In this document: piece after piece, positions 17,191 to 26,547 of the stretch | How the letters are laid out: each line of letters starts with the position of its first letter | Position numbering within the stretch: the stretch's first letter is position 1 | Source: Thiocystis minor | Lineage (GTDB): Bacteria; Pseudomonadota; Gammaproteobacteria; Chromatiales; Chromatiaceae | Assembly: GCF_016653465.1 (NCBI RefSeq) | Contig: NZ_NHSQ01000070.1 | Location: forward strand, 49,751-113,750 | DNA: 64,000 nucleotides | Reading direction: 5' to 3' | Notes under the pieces: model-generated | Seen by the model: only the letters and a program-made list of their open reading frames with translations | What the model was told of the DNA's origin: nothing | Databases searched by the model: none | Position numbers and translations under genes: made by a program

Positions 17191-19980
17191 ATGTTGACAG
17201 TGTGTGAATTTCTCCCCGGCCAACGCTGGCTGAGCGAAACCCAAGGCGAACTGGGCCTTGGCCTGGTCGAGGCGGTCGATGGTCGCCACGTTCGGATGGC
17301 CTATCCGGCGACGGGCGAAACTCGTCTGTACGCGATGCGCGAGGCCCCGCTGGCGCGGGTCGAACTGGCCCCCGGCGAGCGGATCCGCGATCGCGCCGGA
17401 CAGGCGCTCCGGGTGTTGGAGACCCGGTTGCGCGACGGTCTGCTCATCTATCGCTGCGAGACGCCGGACGGAAGCGTCCGCGTACTCCCGGAGTCCGAGC
17501 TGGATGATCGTCTGCATCTCAACCGGCCCCGGCAGCGTCTGCTGTCCGCCCGGTTCGACGGCGATCAATGGTTCACGCTGCGCTACCGGACTTGGTTGCA
17601 GGGGATGCGGGAGGCCGATTCGCCGATCCTGGGTCTGCTCGGCGCGCGGGTCGCCCTGATTCCGCATCAGCTCGCGCTCGCGGCGGAGGTGGCCGGGCGC
17701 GATGCGCCGCGTGTGCTGCTGGCTGACGAGGTGGGACTCGGCAAGACCATCGAAGCCGGGCTGATCCTGCACCGGATGCTGCTCACCGGACGGGCGCGGC
17801 GGGTTTTGATCGTCACGCCCGAGCCGCTGCTGCATCAGTGGCTGGTGGAGATGCGGCGGCGGTTCAATCTGCGTTTCGCGCTGTTCGACCGCGCGCGTTT
17901 CGAGGCCATCGCCGAATCCAATCCCTTTCAGGCCGAGCAACAGGTGCTCTGTAGTCTGGATCTGCTGGTCTCGCGGCCGGACGCGGGGCGCGCCGTGCTG
18001 GACGGGCAGTGGGATCTGCTGGTGGTCGACGAGGCCCATCATCTGACCTGGTCCGAGTCGGGCGCCAGCCCGGAATACGCGCTGGTCGCCTCCCTGGCCG
18101 CGCGCACGCCCGGCGTGCTGCTGTTGACCGCCACCCCCGAGCAGTTGGGGCGGGCCGGTCATTTCGGGCGTCTGCGTCTGCTCGATCCGGCGCGCTTTCA
18201 CGATGATGCGGCGTTCCTGGACGAGGAAGCGCGCTATGCGCCGGTCGCCGATCTGGCCGCGCGGCTGCTGGATGGCGCGGACCTGAGCGAAGCCGACCGG
18301 ATGCTGTTGCGCGCGTTGCCAGGCGATCTCGACGGACTGAGCCGGGAGGCGCTCATCGAACAGTTGGTGGACCGGCACGGCACCGGTCGGGTGCTGTTCC
18401 GCAACACCCGCGCCGCCATCCGTGGTTTTCCGGAACGCCGGCTGTTGTCGTATTCCCTGCCCGAGCCGGACGCCTATCGCGCGCTGACGGCGGATGCCGT
18501 GACGCGACTCACGCCCGAGCACGCGCGCGGCGCCGACTGGGTCGAGTTCGATCCGCGCATCGACTGGCTGGTCGCCACCCTGCGCGCGCGGCGTCCGGCC
18601 AAGATGCTGCTCATCTGCGCCCACGCCCGGACCGTGCTGGAGCTGCGCGAGGCGCTGCTGCGACGCGCCGGCATCCACGCGGCGATCTTCCACGAAGGCA
18701 TGGAGATCGTCGAGCGCGATCGGGCCGCGGCCTATTTCGCCGCCGCCGAGGATGGCACCCAAATTCTGCTGTGCTCCGAGATCGGCAGCGAGGGGCGGAA
18801 TTTTCAGTTCGTGCATCATCTGGTGCTGTTCGATCTGCCCCTGGAACCGGATCTACTGGAACAGCGCATCGGTCGACTCGACCGCATCGGTCAGACCGAG
18901 ACCATCCGTATCCATGTCCCGGTGCTGACCGGCGGCCCCGGCGAGGTGCTGTTTCGCTGGTACGCCGAGGGATTGGGTGCCTTCGACACCATCTGCCCGG
19001 CCGCGCCGGCCGTCTTCGCCCAACGGCGCGCGTCGCTCCTGGCCGCGCTGGAGGAGCCGGCGGGGACCGATGCGCTGCTCGAAGAGGCCCGTCGTCTCAC
19101 CGCCCGGATCAACGCGGATCTATCCGCCGGGCGGGATCGTCTGCTGGAACTGCATTCGCATCGCCCCGCCCTCTCCGCCGCGCTGGTGGAAGCCATCGAG
19201 TCGGTGGACGCAAGCGGGGATGCCGCCGAGTATCTGCGGCGCTTCTGGGACGCCTTCGGAGTCGAGCATGAGCCCGGCCCCGGCGGTTCTGCGGTGGTGC
19301 GTCCCGGTCTTCACATGCTGCACGAAACCTATCCCTGTCTGCCGGAAGAGGGGCTCACGGCGACCTTCGCGCGCGCCGATGCCCTCGCCCACGAGGATCG
19401 CGAATTCCTGACCTGGGAACACCCCATGGCGCGCGCGACCATGGAATTGCTGACCGCCTCGGATCTGGGCGCCGCCGCCATGACCCTGGTGCGCGACGGG
19501 CATGGCAAGTCGCCGACGCTCCTGCTGGAGATGCTCTACGTGGCCGAGTGTCCGGCGCCGCCCGACTTGCAGGTCGGGCGTTTTCTGCCGCCGACGGTGG
19601 TGCGTTTGCTGCTGGACGCGGAGGGCAGGGATCGGGCCGGTGAGATCGCGCACGATGCCTTGCAGGGCGAGTGTCTGACCCAGAATCTCAAGCTCGCCCG
19701 GTCGGTGGTCCAGTCTCAGGCGTCCCGTCTCGCCACCCTGCTCAAGCGTGGCGAGGAGTTGGCGCACGAGGCGCTCGGGGCGCTGGAGACGGATGCGCTG
19801 GCGCGCATGCAGGTCTTGCTCGGCGCGGAACTGGAACGCCTGACCGCCCTGGCGCGGGTCAATCCAACGGTACGCGCGGACGAGATCGAGCGTTTGCGCA
19901 CACGGCGCGACCGGCTTGGACAGGCACTGACCCGGACGGATCTGCGCCTGGATGCGGTACGGCTGGTAGTGATGGCGTAG
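17191..19980 (+). CDS. rapA: RNA polymerase-associated SNF2-type ATPase RapA
   Basis: Recycles RNA polymerase from stalled post-termination complexes. The roughly 930-residue product starts with the RapA Tudor-like N-domain (PGQRWLSETQGELGLG). The Swi2/Snf2 ATPase follows: HQLALAAEV, the Walker A DEVGLGKTIEAGLILHRML, DEAH as VVDEAHHLTWSE, and LLTATPEQLGRAGHFGRLRLLDP. The helicase C half has SEIGSEGRNFQF and QRIGRLDRIGQ. The C-terminal RapA domain is intact. The ATG at 17191 fits the family N-terminus; the TTG at 17179 is an alternative. This is the complete RapA, distinct from the partial SNF2 helicase at the right edge. Confidence 0.96.
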   Translation: MLTVCEFLPGQRWLSETQGELGLGLVEAVDGRHVRMAYPATGETRLYAMREAPLARVELAPGERIRDRAGQALRVLETRLRDGLLIYRCETPDGSVRVLPESELDDRLHLNRPRQRLLSARFDGDQWFTLRYRTWLQGMREADSPILGLLGARVALIPHQLALAAEVAGRDAPRVLLADEVGLGKTIEAGLILHRMLLTGRARRVLIVTPEPLLHQWLVEMRRRFNLRFALFDRARFEAIAESNPFQAEQQVLCSLDLLVSRPDAGRAVLDGQWDLLVVDEAHHLTWSESGASPEYALVASLAARTPGVLLLTATPEQLGRAGHFGRLRLLDPARFHDDAAFLDEEARYAPVADLAARLLDGADLSEADRMLLRALPGDLDGLSREALIEQLVDRHGTGRVLFRNTRAAIRGFPERRLLSYSLPEPDAYRALTADAVTRLTPEHARGADWVEFDPRIDWLVATLRARRPAKMLLICAHARTVLELREALLRRAGIHAAIFHEGMEIVERDRAAAYFAAAEDGTQILLCSEIGSEGRNFQFVHHLVLFDLPLEPDLLEQRIGRLDRIGQTETIRIHVPVLTGGPGEVLFRWYAEGLGAFDTICPAAPAVFAQRRASLLAALEEPAGTDALLEEARRLTARINADLSAGRDRLLELHSHRPALSAALVEAIESVDASGDAAEYLRRFWDAFGVEHEPGPGGSAVVRPGLHMLHETYPCLPEEGLTATFARADALAHEDREFLTWEHPMARATMELLTASDLGAAAMTLVRDGHGKSPTLLLEMLYVAECPAPPDLQVGRFLPPTVVRLLLDAEGRDRAGEIAHDALQGECLTQNLKLARSVVQSQASRLATLLKRGEELAHEALGALETDALARMQVLLGAELERLTALARVNPTVRADEIERLRTRRDRLGQALTRTDLRLDAVRLVVMA

Positions 19981-20004
19981 AGACAAGGCGTTGCCTTGCC
20001 TCTA
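19978..20004. terminator. Palindromic hairpin at the rapA stop
   Basis: A 12-bp stem with one mismatch (TAGAGACAAGGC / GCCTTGCCTCTA) and a 3-nt loop begins inside the rapA stop codon. It resembles palindromes dispersed in many copies in some genomes, so it may be a repeat family member as well as a terminator. Confidence 0.55.
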
Positions 20005-20099
20005 CAACGCGGCCATGAACGCCATCGCCGCCGGTCGGATGGTGGCGGACGGGTTGGGCGGATGGCGACACCACCATGGGTAGGCAATCAACGCAACCA

Positions 20100-20666
20100 T
20101 CAGCAGCCAGATTCTTCCGATAACATGTCGATCGTGTTCTTGATGAATGCGCCGGCGCGATAAAGTCCGATCAGGGTTTTGCTGTCGGTGATGGTGCCAT
20201 CGTGACACCAGTCCAGCGCCTGACCCAGCGGCAGCCAATGGATCTCGATCACCTCGCCAGGCTCGTGGGCCGGCGGTTGAGTGGTGAGCCCGCGCGCGAG
20301 CCAGAGATGAATCACCTCGGTGAAGATGCCAGGAGAACTGTGCATCAAACCGAGCTTTGTCCAGTCCGCGGCCAGCAGTCCCGCCTCCTCCAGGAGTTCG
20401 CGGCTGACCGTGTCAAAGGGCGATTCCCCCGGATCGATCCGTCCCGCCGGAAGCTCCCACAGCCAACCCTGACTGGCGTGACGGAACTGACGCAGCAGAC
20501 AGACCCGGTCCTGGTCATCCAATGCCACGGCGGCGGCCCCTCCCGGATGATGTACGATCTCCAGTTCAACCTGATCGCCGTTGGGGAGTTCCACGGTCTC
20601 AAGGGCAATCTCGATCACTCGACCTTGATAGATTGGTTCGCGTTTCAGGACTTGGCCTTCGCTCAT
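20100..20666 (-). CDS. Nudix hydrolase, ADP-ribose pyrophosphatase type
   Basis: A 188-residue Nudix protein of the NudF type, hydrolysing ADP-ribose or similar nucleotide sugars. The Nudix box is visible as AGRIDPGESPFDTVSRELLEEAG, with all the G, E, R-E-x-x-E-E positions present. It is preceded by LWELPAGR and followed by HSSPGIFTEVIHLWLA, as in ADP-ribose pyrophosphatases. The ATG at 20666 has an AGGAA site upstream. It is convergent with rapA. The exact substrate cannot be told from sequence alone. Confidence 0.92.
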   Translation of the reverse strand: MSEGQVLKREPIYQGRVIEIALETVELPNGDQVELEIVHHPGGAAAVALDDQDRVCLLRQFRHASQGWLWELPAGRIDPGESPFDTVSRELLEEAGLLAADWTKLGLMHSSPGIFTEVIHLWLARGLTTQPPAHEPGEVIEIHWLPLGQALDWCHDGTITDSKTLIGLYRAGAFIKNTIDMLSEESGC

Positions 20667-21029
20667 CGACAGTTCCTCATGATGTTTGGCCCGATAGTAA
20701 ACCGCGTTTGGCCGGCGATGCGGAGTTTGTGCAACGACGCGAACTCGCATGAACCGATAAAGGTCGTCATGGACGCGGTTTCAGGGATCATCATCGCCGA
20801 CCACCGCCTCCAGGTCGAGGTTTGAAGCGCCGGTCGGCGATCCCTTGGCGGCCCGCGGATCGCGTCCGATGCTGGCGGCGGTCGACACGGTCATCCGACC
20901 GTAACCAGACGTCAATAAACTAGCTCCGGATCGGTTTGTGACGGGCGGCTTCGATTGACGCTGCCACGGCGCGGATGACGGTTCTCTCTCGGCGCCCCGA
21001 ACGCGGCGCTCAGTCTCCCTTCAGGACCC
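20667..21029. other. Divergent intergenic region nudix-phoB
   Basis: About 360 bp without a convincing gene. I looked for Pho-box-like direct repeats of CTGTCAT upstream of phoB and saw none. Promoter positions are not clear by eye. Confidence 0.4.
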
Positions 21030-21722
21030 ATGGCTATGGCAACCATTCTTGTCGTCGACGATGAACCGGATATCCGCGAGGTGATCCGTTTCGCACTGGA
21101 AAACGCACAGTTCCGAGTCATTGAGGCTGGTCATGCGGACGATGCCCGTAAACTGCTCTCCAACGAAAGCCCGGATCTGATCCTGCTCGACTGGATGCTG
21201 CCCGGACGCTCCGGTCTGGAACTCGCTCAGCAGCTTAAACAAAACCCCAAAACGCGGAGCCTGCCGATCATCATGATCAGCGCCCGCGGCGAGGAGGAGG
21301 ATCGTGTCAAGGGGCTGGATACGGGCGCCGACGACTATATCGCCAAGCCGTTCTCGCCGCGCGAAATGGTCGCCCGCGTCAAGGCAGTGCTACGCCGGAC
21401 CCGGCCCGGCGAACTGGCCGACGAGATCGAGATCGGCGGTCTGTGCATCGATCATATCAGTCACCGGGTCAGCGTGGACGGACGCGCGGTCGAGGTTGCG
21501 CCAACCGAATATCGCCTGCTGCATTTTTTCATGACCCATGCCGATCGTGCCTTCAGCCGCTCGCAGTTGCTCGATCAGGTCTGGGGCGATCAAGTCTACG
21601 TGGAGGAGCGCACTGTGGATGTGCATGTTCGCCGCCTACGCAAGGCGCTGGAGATCTCTGGCCATGATCGTCTGCTGCAAACGGTGCGCGGCGTCGGCTA
21701 CCGGTTTTCGGATAAATCTTGA
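21030..21722 (+). CDS. phoB: Phosphate regulon response regulator PhoB
   Basis: A 230-residue OmpR-family regulator. Its receiver domain holds the acidic pair in VVDDEPDIREV and the phosphoacceptor D54 in LILLDWMLPG. The Lys switch lies in YIAKPFSPREMVARVKAVLRR. The C-terminal winged helix carries EVAPTEYRLLHFFMTHADRAFSRSQLLDQVWG and the recognition region VDVHVRRLRKAL. PhoB binds Pho boxes when phosphate is scarce. The stop overlaps the phoR start by 4 bp (TTGA), so the two are translationally coupled. Confidence 0.95.
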   Translation: MAMATILVVDDEPDIREVIRFALENAQFRVIEAGHADDARKLLSNESPDLILLDWMLPGRSGLELAQQLKQNPKTRSLPIIMISARGEEEDRVKGLDTGADDYIAKPFSPREMVARVKAVLRRTRPGELADEIEIGGLCIDHISHRVSVDGRAVEVAPTEYRLLHFFMTHADRAFSRSQLLDQVWGDQVYVEERTVDVHVRRLRKALEISGHDRLLQTVRGVGYRFSDKS

Positions 21723-23092
21723 GCGGTTTGAGCGCCTTGTTGGTCGAGCGGGGGGCGTCCGCGCACCGCACCCTGCTCTTCGAGCTGGGTCTCCTGCTGG
21801 TGCCGGTCGGCATTGGCGGCGGGCTTTGGCTGTTCGGTGCGAGTCTTGCGTGGGTCTGGCCGCTTGTCCTCCTTCCGTATGTTCTGCGCCATTTCTACCA
21901 CCTGACCCGGCTTGCGATTCTGATCCGCCGTCATCATCGGCTGGTTCCCCCCTTTCCGCGCGGGCTATGGGGCGATCTCTATCGCAGCATCGCCCGTTAT
22001 CAACAGCGTGGGCGCAAGAGCCGCAAGCGGCAAATTCGTTTCTCAAGGCGTTTTCGCGAGGCTGCCAACGCCGTGCCCGATGCGCTGGTCATCCTCGATA
22101 AACAACTTCGCGTCGACTGGGCGAATCCGGCGGCGGCCAAGCTCATGAATATCCATTGGCCCGAGGATGACGAGCGTCGCTTCACGGAACTCCTGACGAA
22201 CCCGGATCTTGAGCAGTTTATCGAGGCGGGCGACTACATGCGCCCTCTGGACATTGCGCCGGCGCACAATCGCGCCATCATGCTCTCGCTGCGAATCACG
22301 CCCTTCGGCGAGCGTAAGAAGCAGCGTTTGGTGGTTGGGCGCGACATCACCAAGATCTACCATCTGAACATGATCCGCCGCGATTTCGTGGCCAATGCTT
22401 CGCATGAGTTGCGCACGCCCCTGACCGTCATCGCCGGTTTCCTGGAGCCGTTGATCGAGGCGCCGATCACGCCCAACAACCATCGCCGGCCGCTCTCGCT
22501 GATGTTCAATCAGACCGAGCGCATGCGCTCGATCATTGAGGATCTGCTCACCCTCTCGCGGCTGGAGATGCACGACAGCCCCGAAGCGCAGACGGTTGTC
22601 GATGTGCCGGACGAACTGCATCTGATCCTGCAGGAGGCGCAGGCACTCAGTAATGGCCAGCACCAGTTCGAGACCCGGATCGAGGATGATTTATTCCTGA
22701 TCGGTCATCGGCCGGAGTTGCGCAGCGCCTTCTCGAATCTCATCTTCAACGCCGTCAGGCATACGCCGCCAGGCAGCCGGATTTCGATTTGCTGGCGTCA
22801 TGACGTCGAGGGGGCGCTATTTGCGGTCGAGGACGATGGACCTGGGATTGCCCAGGAACATCTGCCGCGTCTCACCGAGCGGTTTTATCGCGTCGATTGC
22901 GCCCGCTCGCGCGATTCCGGCGGAACCGGGCTGGGTCTTGCGATTGTCAAGCATGTTCTGAATCGGCACGATGCGCGTCTGTGGATCGCCAGCGAGGTCG
23001 GGAAGGGGAGCATTTTTTCCTGTCGCTTTCCGATACATTTATGCGGCCAATCGTTAGCGATCAGCAACACATGCACACCCGTTTCCGAGTGA
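21719..23092 (+). CDS. phoR: Phosphate regulon sensor kinase PhoR
   Basis: A 457-residue membrane histidine kinase and partner of PhoB. Two hydrophobic segments at about 20-60 anchor it (LLVPVGIGGGLWLFGASLAW and the next helix). A PAS domain follows at about 110-215. The HisKA motif is NASHELRTPLTVIAGFLEPL, and the ATPase boxes are FSNLIFNAVRHTPPG and DDGPGIAQEHLPRLTERFYRVD. There is no large periplasmic loop, as is usual for PhoR, which senses through the Pst transporter. Translation starts at a TTG overlapping the phoB stop. Transposase debris follows directly, and pst or phoU genes are not in the window. Confidence 0.94.
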   Translation: MSGLSALLVERGASAHRTLLFELGLLLVPVGIGGGLWLFGASLAWVWPLVLLPYVLRHFYHLTRLAILIRRHHRLVPPFPRGLWGDLYRSIARYQQRGRKSRKRQIRFSRRFREAANAVPDALVILDKQLRVDWANPAAAKLMNIHWPEDDERRFTELLTNPDLEQFIEAGDYMRPLDIAPAHNRAIMLSLRITPFGERKKQRLVVGRDITKIYHLNMIRRDFVANASHELRTPLTVIAGFLEPLIEAPITPNNHRRPLSLMFNQTERMRSIIEDLLTLSRLEMHDSPEAQTVVDVPDELHLILQEAQALSNGQHQFETRIEDDLFLIGHRPELRSAFSNLIFNAVRHTPPGSRISICWRHDVEGALFAVEDDGPGIAQEHLPRLTERFYRVDCARSRDSGGTGLGLAIVKHVLNRHDARLWIASEVGKGSIFSCRFPIHLCGQSLAISNTCTPVSE

Positions 23093-23099
23093 GAGGAGA

Positions 23100-23255
23100 C
23101 GTTCGAGTGGATGGACATCCTGGAGAGCCGCATCGCCAGTGCGCGCGCGCACGCCTGGCGGCCCGGCCGGTGGTGCTGTGCGCGCGGGACACCACCGAGC
23201 TGAACTTCCACGGACAGGCCATCGACGCTCTGGAGCGGATCAAGAACCTCCTGCC
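23100..23255 (+). pseudogene. IS4/Tn5-like transposase fragment
   Basis: A short piece of an IS4-type transposase with the DDE-region start VVLCARDTTELNFHGQAIDAL, followed by a few residues (GRPGYVG). It has no start, no remaining catalytic residues and no inverted repeats that I can see. It runs in frame into IS5-like sequence, so two different elements are joined here. Confidence 0.7.
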
Positions 23256-23555
23256 GGGGCGTCCGGGTTACGTTGGGGCGACCGCACGCGATGATCGGCT
23301 GTTTGTTGAAGCCGTGTTGTATCGCGACCGTGCCGGCATGCCTTGAGCGGCTGGCAGGCCTCTGACCTGGTCGGCGCCGATCGCTTGCTGCCCGGCTTGG
23401 ACGCCGAGGCGTGACTGGCCGACAAGGCGTATGACGCTCAAGCCATTCAGAGCGATTGCCACCCGCGATGACAAGCTGGCCCGCAATTTCCTGGCGGGAG
23501 TCCATGTGGCCACGGTCAGCATCCTGCTCACAGGATGGAAGAAGGGCACTACTTG
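23256..23555 (+). pseudogene. Internally deleted IS5-family transposase
   Basis: Remains of an IS5-type transposase. The N-terminal piece reads RLFVEAVLYRDRAGMP, then breaks at a stop. A central piece follows (ASDLVGADRLLPGLDAEA, then a stop, then LADKAYDAQAI). The C-terminal piece is IATRDDKLARNFLAGVHVATVSILL. Most of the catalytic core is missing and the frame changes at least twice. It ends at the 3' end of the cobalamin gene on the other strand. Confidence 0.75.
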
Positions 23556-23974
23556 ATCTTTCTTCTGGGGCTCATGCGCGCGATGGCCACTGTCACGCCC
23601 AGGCCATCGGCACCGCGATGGATTTGCTTAGCCACCAGCAGTTCCCGACCGCCGGCTGCGAGCAGAGCGGCGGCCTCGGCGACGCCGGGCGTACCGACCG
23701 CGTTCGCCGTGCGGGACGAGGGGTTCGGAACCTGGACTGCGGCCAGGGTCTCGGCCGGAAAGAGCCGCAGCGGCCAGCCGCGTATGCGGGCCAGCGCCAG
23801 GAGCGCCACCTCCTCGGCCTTGCCGGCATGACTGGCGATGCAACACACCTCGACCTCGCCGAGTGGCCGCAAGGCATCGGCGATCGCGGACTCCAGAGCC
23901 GTCAGCGAAATCCCGCGCCGACAGCCCAGACCGATGGCAATCTTCAGTCTTTCAACAATCTCTTGATCAGCCAT
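23549..23974 (-). CDS. CobE/CbiG C-terminal-like cobalamin biosynthesis protein
   Basis: A protein of about 141 residues matching the CobE / C-terminal CbiG domain, which takes part in corrin ring contraction and lactone opening. Seen: LKIAIGLGCRRGISLTALESAI at the start, VCCIASHAGKAEEVALLALA, LRLFPAETLAAVQVPNPS, and VGTPGVAEAAALLAAGGRELLVAKQ. Starts at 23974, 23986 and 23992 are all possible; 23974 gives the tightest family N-terminus (MADQEIVERLKIAIGLG). It is divergent from cbiA with only about 10-17 bp between the two starts, so their promoters or leaders must overlap the neighbouring gene. Confidence 0.85.
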   Translation of the reverse strand: MADQEIVERLKIAIGLGCRRGISLTALESAIADALRPLGEVEVCCIASHAGKAEEVALLALARIRGWPLRLFPAETLAAVQVPNPSSRTANAVGTPGVAEAAALLAAGGRELLVAKQIHRGADGLGVTVAIARMSPRRKIK

Positions 23975-23984
23975 TCGTCGACCC

Positions 23985-25409
23985 ATGCCCATGTCAGAGC
24001 TACAACCGCCCCTGTCCGATCCCGCCCCGCGCCAGTGTCCGGCACTCTTCCTGACCGCCTCCGCGTCGGGACAGGGCAAGACGACCCTGGTCGCCGGTCT
24101 GGCGCGCCATCACCACCGCCTCGGGCGACGGGTGCGGGTGTTCAAAACCGGACCGGACTTCCTCGACCCCATGATCCTGAGCCGGGCCAGCGCGGCGACG
24201 GTCGGGCCGCTCGATCTCTGGATGGTCGGTGAATCCGACTGCCGCCGCAAGCTCTGGGAGGCTGCCGGCGAGGCGGATCTGATCCTGGTCGAGGGCGCGA
24301 TGGGGTTGTTCGACGGCCTGCCGAGCGGGGCGGATCTGGCCGAGACCTTCGGGATTCCGGTCGCGGCCCTGATCGACGCGCGCGGCATGGGCCAGACCTT
24401 CGGCGCGCTCGCGCTTGGCCTGGCAACCTATCGTCCGGCCCTGAGCTTCGCCGGCATCCTGGCGAATCGGGTCGCGAGTCCGCGTCACGAAGCGATGATC
24501 CGGGGCGGATTGCCGCCGGGGCTGCGCTACCTGGGGGCTATGCCGCGACTGGCCGAGGCCGAGCTGCCGAGCCGGCATCTGGGGTTGGTTCAGGCGTCGG
24601 AGATCGTCGACCTGGAGTCGCGTCTCGACCTGATCGCGGATCGGATCGGCGACACCGCCCTGGCAGAGCTGCCCGCGCCGGTCCGGTTCGCGCCGCCCGC
24701 CGAGTGGCCGGTCCTGTCCAGGCCGCTCGCCGGACGACGCATCGCGATCGCGCGCGACGCCGCCTTCTCCTTTCTTTACGAAGACAACCTGCGTCTTCTG
24801 GAGGCATTGGGCGCCGAGCTGAGCTTCTTCTCGCCGCTCGCCGACCCCGATGTCAGCGCCGACGCCATCTATCTCCCCGGCGGTTATCCCGAACTCCATC
24901 TGCACGCCCTGGCGGCCAACGCCGAGATCAAGAACGCGCTCGCCCGGCATCTCGCCGCGGGCCGTCCGCTCTATGCCGAGTGCGGCGGCATGCTCTATCT
25001 GCTCGACCGGCTCACCGACAAAGCGGGACACACGGCGGAGATGGCGGGCCTGCTCCCTGGCCACGGCCAGATGCGTCAGCGTCTGGCCGGTCTCGGCATG
25101 CAGTCGTTCGACCTGCCGCCGGGTTGTCTGCGAGGGCATAGCTTTCACCACTCGACCATGGAGACCCCTGTCGAGCCGGTCGCATCCGGTCAACGCCAGA
25201 GCGACGGGCGGGCGGGCGAGCCCTTCTACCGCCACGGCACGCTGCGCGCGAGCTATCTGCACCTCTATTTTCCCTCGGCGCCCGCGGCGGCGGCCGCCTT
25301 GTTTCTTCCAGACCGCGAGATGCTCGCGCAGGCGCCCGAGACGACACTCGCCCGGCAGGCGAGAGCAATCCGAACGCCCGATAATGCTCGCCGCCAACCG
25401 ACACCATGA
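23985..25409 (+). CDS. cbiA: Cobyrinate a,c-diamide synthase
   Basis: Amidates the a and c carboxylates of cobyrinate (anaerobic route) or hydrogenobyrinate (aerobic route, CobB) using glutamine and ATP. The N-terminal ATPase domain has ALFLTASASGQGKTTLVAGL, FKTGPDFLDPMIL and LVEGAMGLFDG. The C-terminal class-I glutaminase domain has LPGGYPELHLHALA, the nucleophile Cys in YAECGGMLYL, and HSFHHS. At about 474 residues it is full length. ATG codons at 23985 and 23991 are both possible. It may be named cobB if the pathway is aerobic. Confidence 0.94.
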   Translation: MPMSELQPPLSDPAPRQCPALFLTASASGQGKTTLVAGLARHHHRLGRRVRVFKTGPDFLDPMILSRASAATVGPLDLWMVGESDCRRKLWEAAGEADLILVEGAMGLFDGLPSGADLAETFGIPVAALIDARGMGQTFGALALGLATYRPALSFAGILANRVASPRHEAMIRGGLPPGLRYLGAMPRLAEAELPSRHLGLVQASEIVDLESRLDLIADRIGDTALAELPAPVRFAPPAEWPVLSRPLAGRRIAIARDAAFSFLYEDNLRLLEALGAELSFFSPLADPDVSADAIYLPGGYPELHLHALAANAEIKNALARHLAAGRPLYAECGGMLYLLDRLTDKAGHTAEMAGLLPGHGQMRQRLAGLGMQSFDLPPGCLRGHSFHHSTMETPVEPVASGQRQSDGRAGEPFYRHGTLRASYLHLYFPSAPAAAAALFLPDREMLAQAPETTLARQARAIRTPDNARRQPTP

Positions 25410-25680
25410 CTCACCGACCTCCACTGATCTAGTCGATCATCCGCTCGCGCTGCCTGATCGAGTGATCAGTGGCCCGCAAACCGGACTGCTGCACTGGCGG
25501 CGGCCCAACCGCGTCACGCTGAGCAACCTGCTGCACTATCCCACCGCCAGACGGCGGATGCGGTCAACACTGATGGCATGCCATCGGCGTGCCGGTGGAT
25601 CCGCCGCTGGGGGCGCCCCAAACGGTCATGTCGATCCGGCATAATCGCACCCAGCGGGGCGATCCCGCGGCAGCACTTGG
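25410..25680. other. Gap with an unidentified short open frame
   Basis: About 270 bp between cbiA and the TIM-barrel gene. A plus-strand frame reads ISGPQTGLLHWRRPNRVTL and onward to a stop near 25644, without a convincing start or ribosome site. I recognise no family. It may be the tail of a lost gene. Confidence 0.4.
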
Positions 25681-25686
25681 GTGACC

Positions 25687-26526
25687 ATGAAGACCTTCGG
25701 ATTCAAGATCGTCGAGCGCGATCGCGGGGAGATCGAGCCGGTGGTGAGGCAGGCGCTGGCTCTGGACTGTCCCCTGGAGGTGGGGCTCTATTTCGGCGAG
25801 GCGCAGGCCCTCTCGCTGCTGCGGGAGTGCCTGCCTGGGTCCAGTCTGCCGATCATGGCCCATCTGGACCACCGGCGTCTGAGCCTGTATGGCCTGGAGG
25901 CGAACGGCGAGGCGCTGTGCGCTCAGCTCGAGCTGGCGGCGGGCCTTGGAGCACGCTATGTGATTACCCATGTCTCGTCGTACCCCATGACGCCCAGGCC
26001 GGAGCGCCAGGGCGAGGTTCTGGAGCGGCTCATGACCGGGCTCGCGTTCGCCACCGAGCGATGCCGGGGCATCGGTCTCGCGCTGCACATCGAGAATACC
26101 TACCACGGCCTCGACTTCTACCGACGCTTCTTCCAGGAGACGGCTGCCGTGGGGCTCGGGGCGACCCACTTCTGCTTCGATCTCGGCCACGCGAAGATTT
26201 GGTCGACCGAGGGGCTGCAGGACTGGCTCGGGTTTCTCACGGAGTTGGACCTGGAGGGGCGGCGTATCCACTGCCATCTGCACGCCAATGCCGGACTGAA
26301 CGACGATCACCTCTCCTTTCTCGCCGCCGAGCGCAAGGGACTGACCGGAGCCGACGGCTTCACCGGCGCCTGGGACGATTACCAGGCGTTGAACGCCCTG
26401 GCGATGGCCCTGCCAGCGGCCTTCAAAGTCTTCGAGGTTCCACCGGCGGAGGCCGTGGAAAACCGCGCTCATGTGCTGGCGCGCCTGGCTGCGGCCCGAT
26501 CCGCCGGGGCACCACCAGGCGCCTGA
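25687..26526 (+). CDS. Xylose isomerase-like TIM-barrel protein
   Basis: A 279-residue TIM barrel of the sugar phosphate isomerase/epimerase (AP endonuclease 2) superfamily. Metal-binding type residues appear in order: LPIMAHLDHRRL, ARYVITHVSSYP, GLALHIENTYHG (the E), HFCFDLGHAKIW (D and H), and RRIHCHLHANAGLNDDH (H and D). The spacing suits a metal-dependent enzyme, but the substrate is unknown. The ATG at 25687 is preferred over the GTG at 25681. It follows cbiA but there is no firm reason to link it to cobalamin. Confidence 0.8.
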   Translation: MKTFGFKIVERDRGEIEPVVRQALALDCPLEVGLYFGEAQALSLLRECLPGSSLPIMAHLDHRRLSLYGLEANGEALCAQLELAAGLGARYVITHVSSYPMTPRPERQGEVLERLMTGLAFATERCRGIGLALHIENTYHGLDFYRRFFQETAAVGLGATHFCFDLGHAKIWSTEGLQDWLGFLTELDLEGRRIHCHLHANAGLNDDHLSFLAAERKGLTGADGFTGAWDDYQALNALAMALPAAFKVFEVPPAEAVENRAHVLARLAAARSAGAPPGA

Positions 26527-26547
26527 GGGGCACGCGTCGGCGGATTC

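Noticed and set aside
17080-18819. 579-residue minus-strand open frame across rapA
   Set aside because: Entirely antisense to the RapA coding sequence, Gln/Arg/Pro-rich with no family features; a GC-rich shadow.
20667-21029. Pho box upstream of phoB
   Set aside because: No pair of CTGTCAT-like 7-bp direct repeats at 11-bp spacing could be found by eye.
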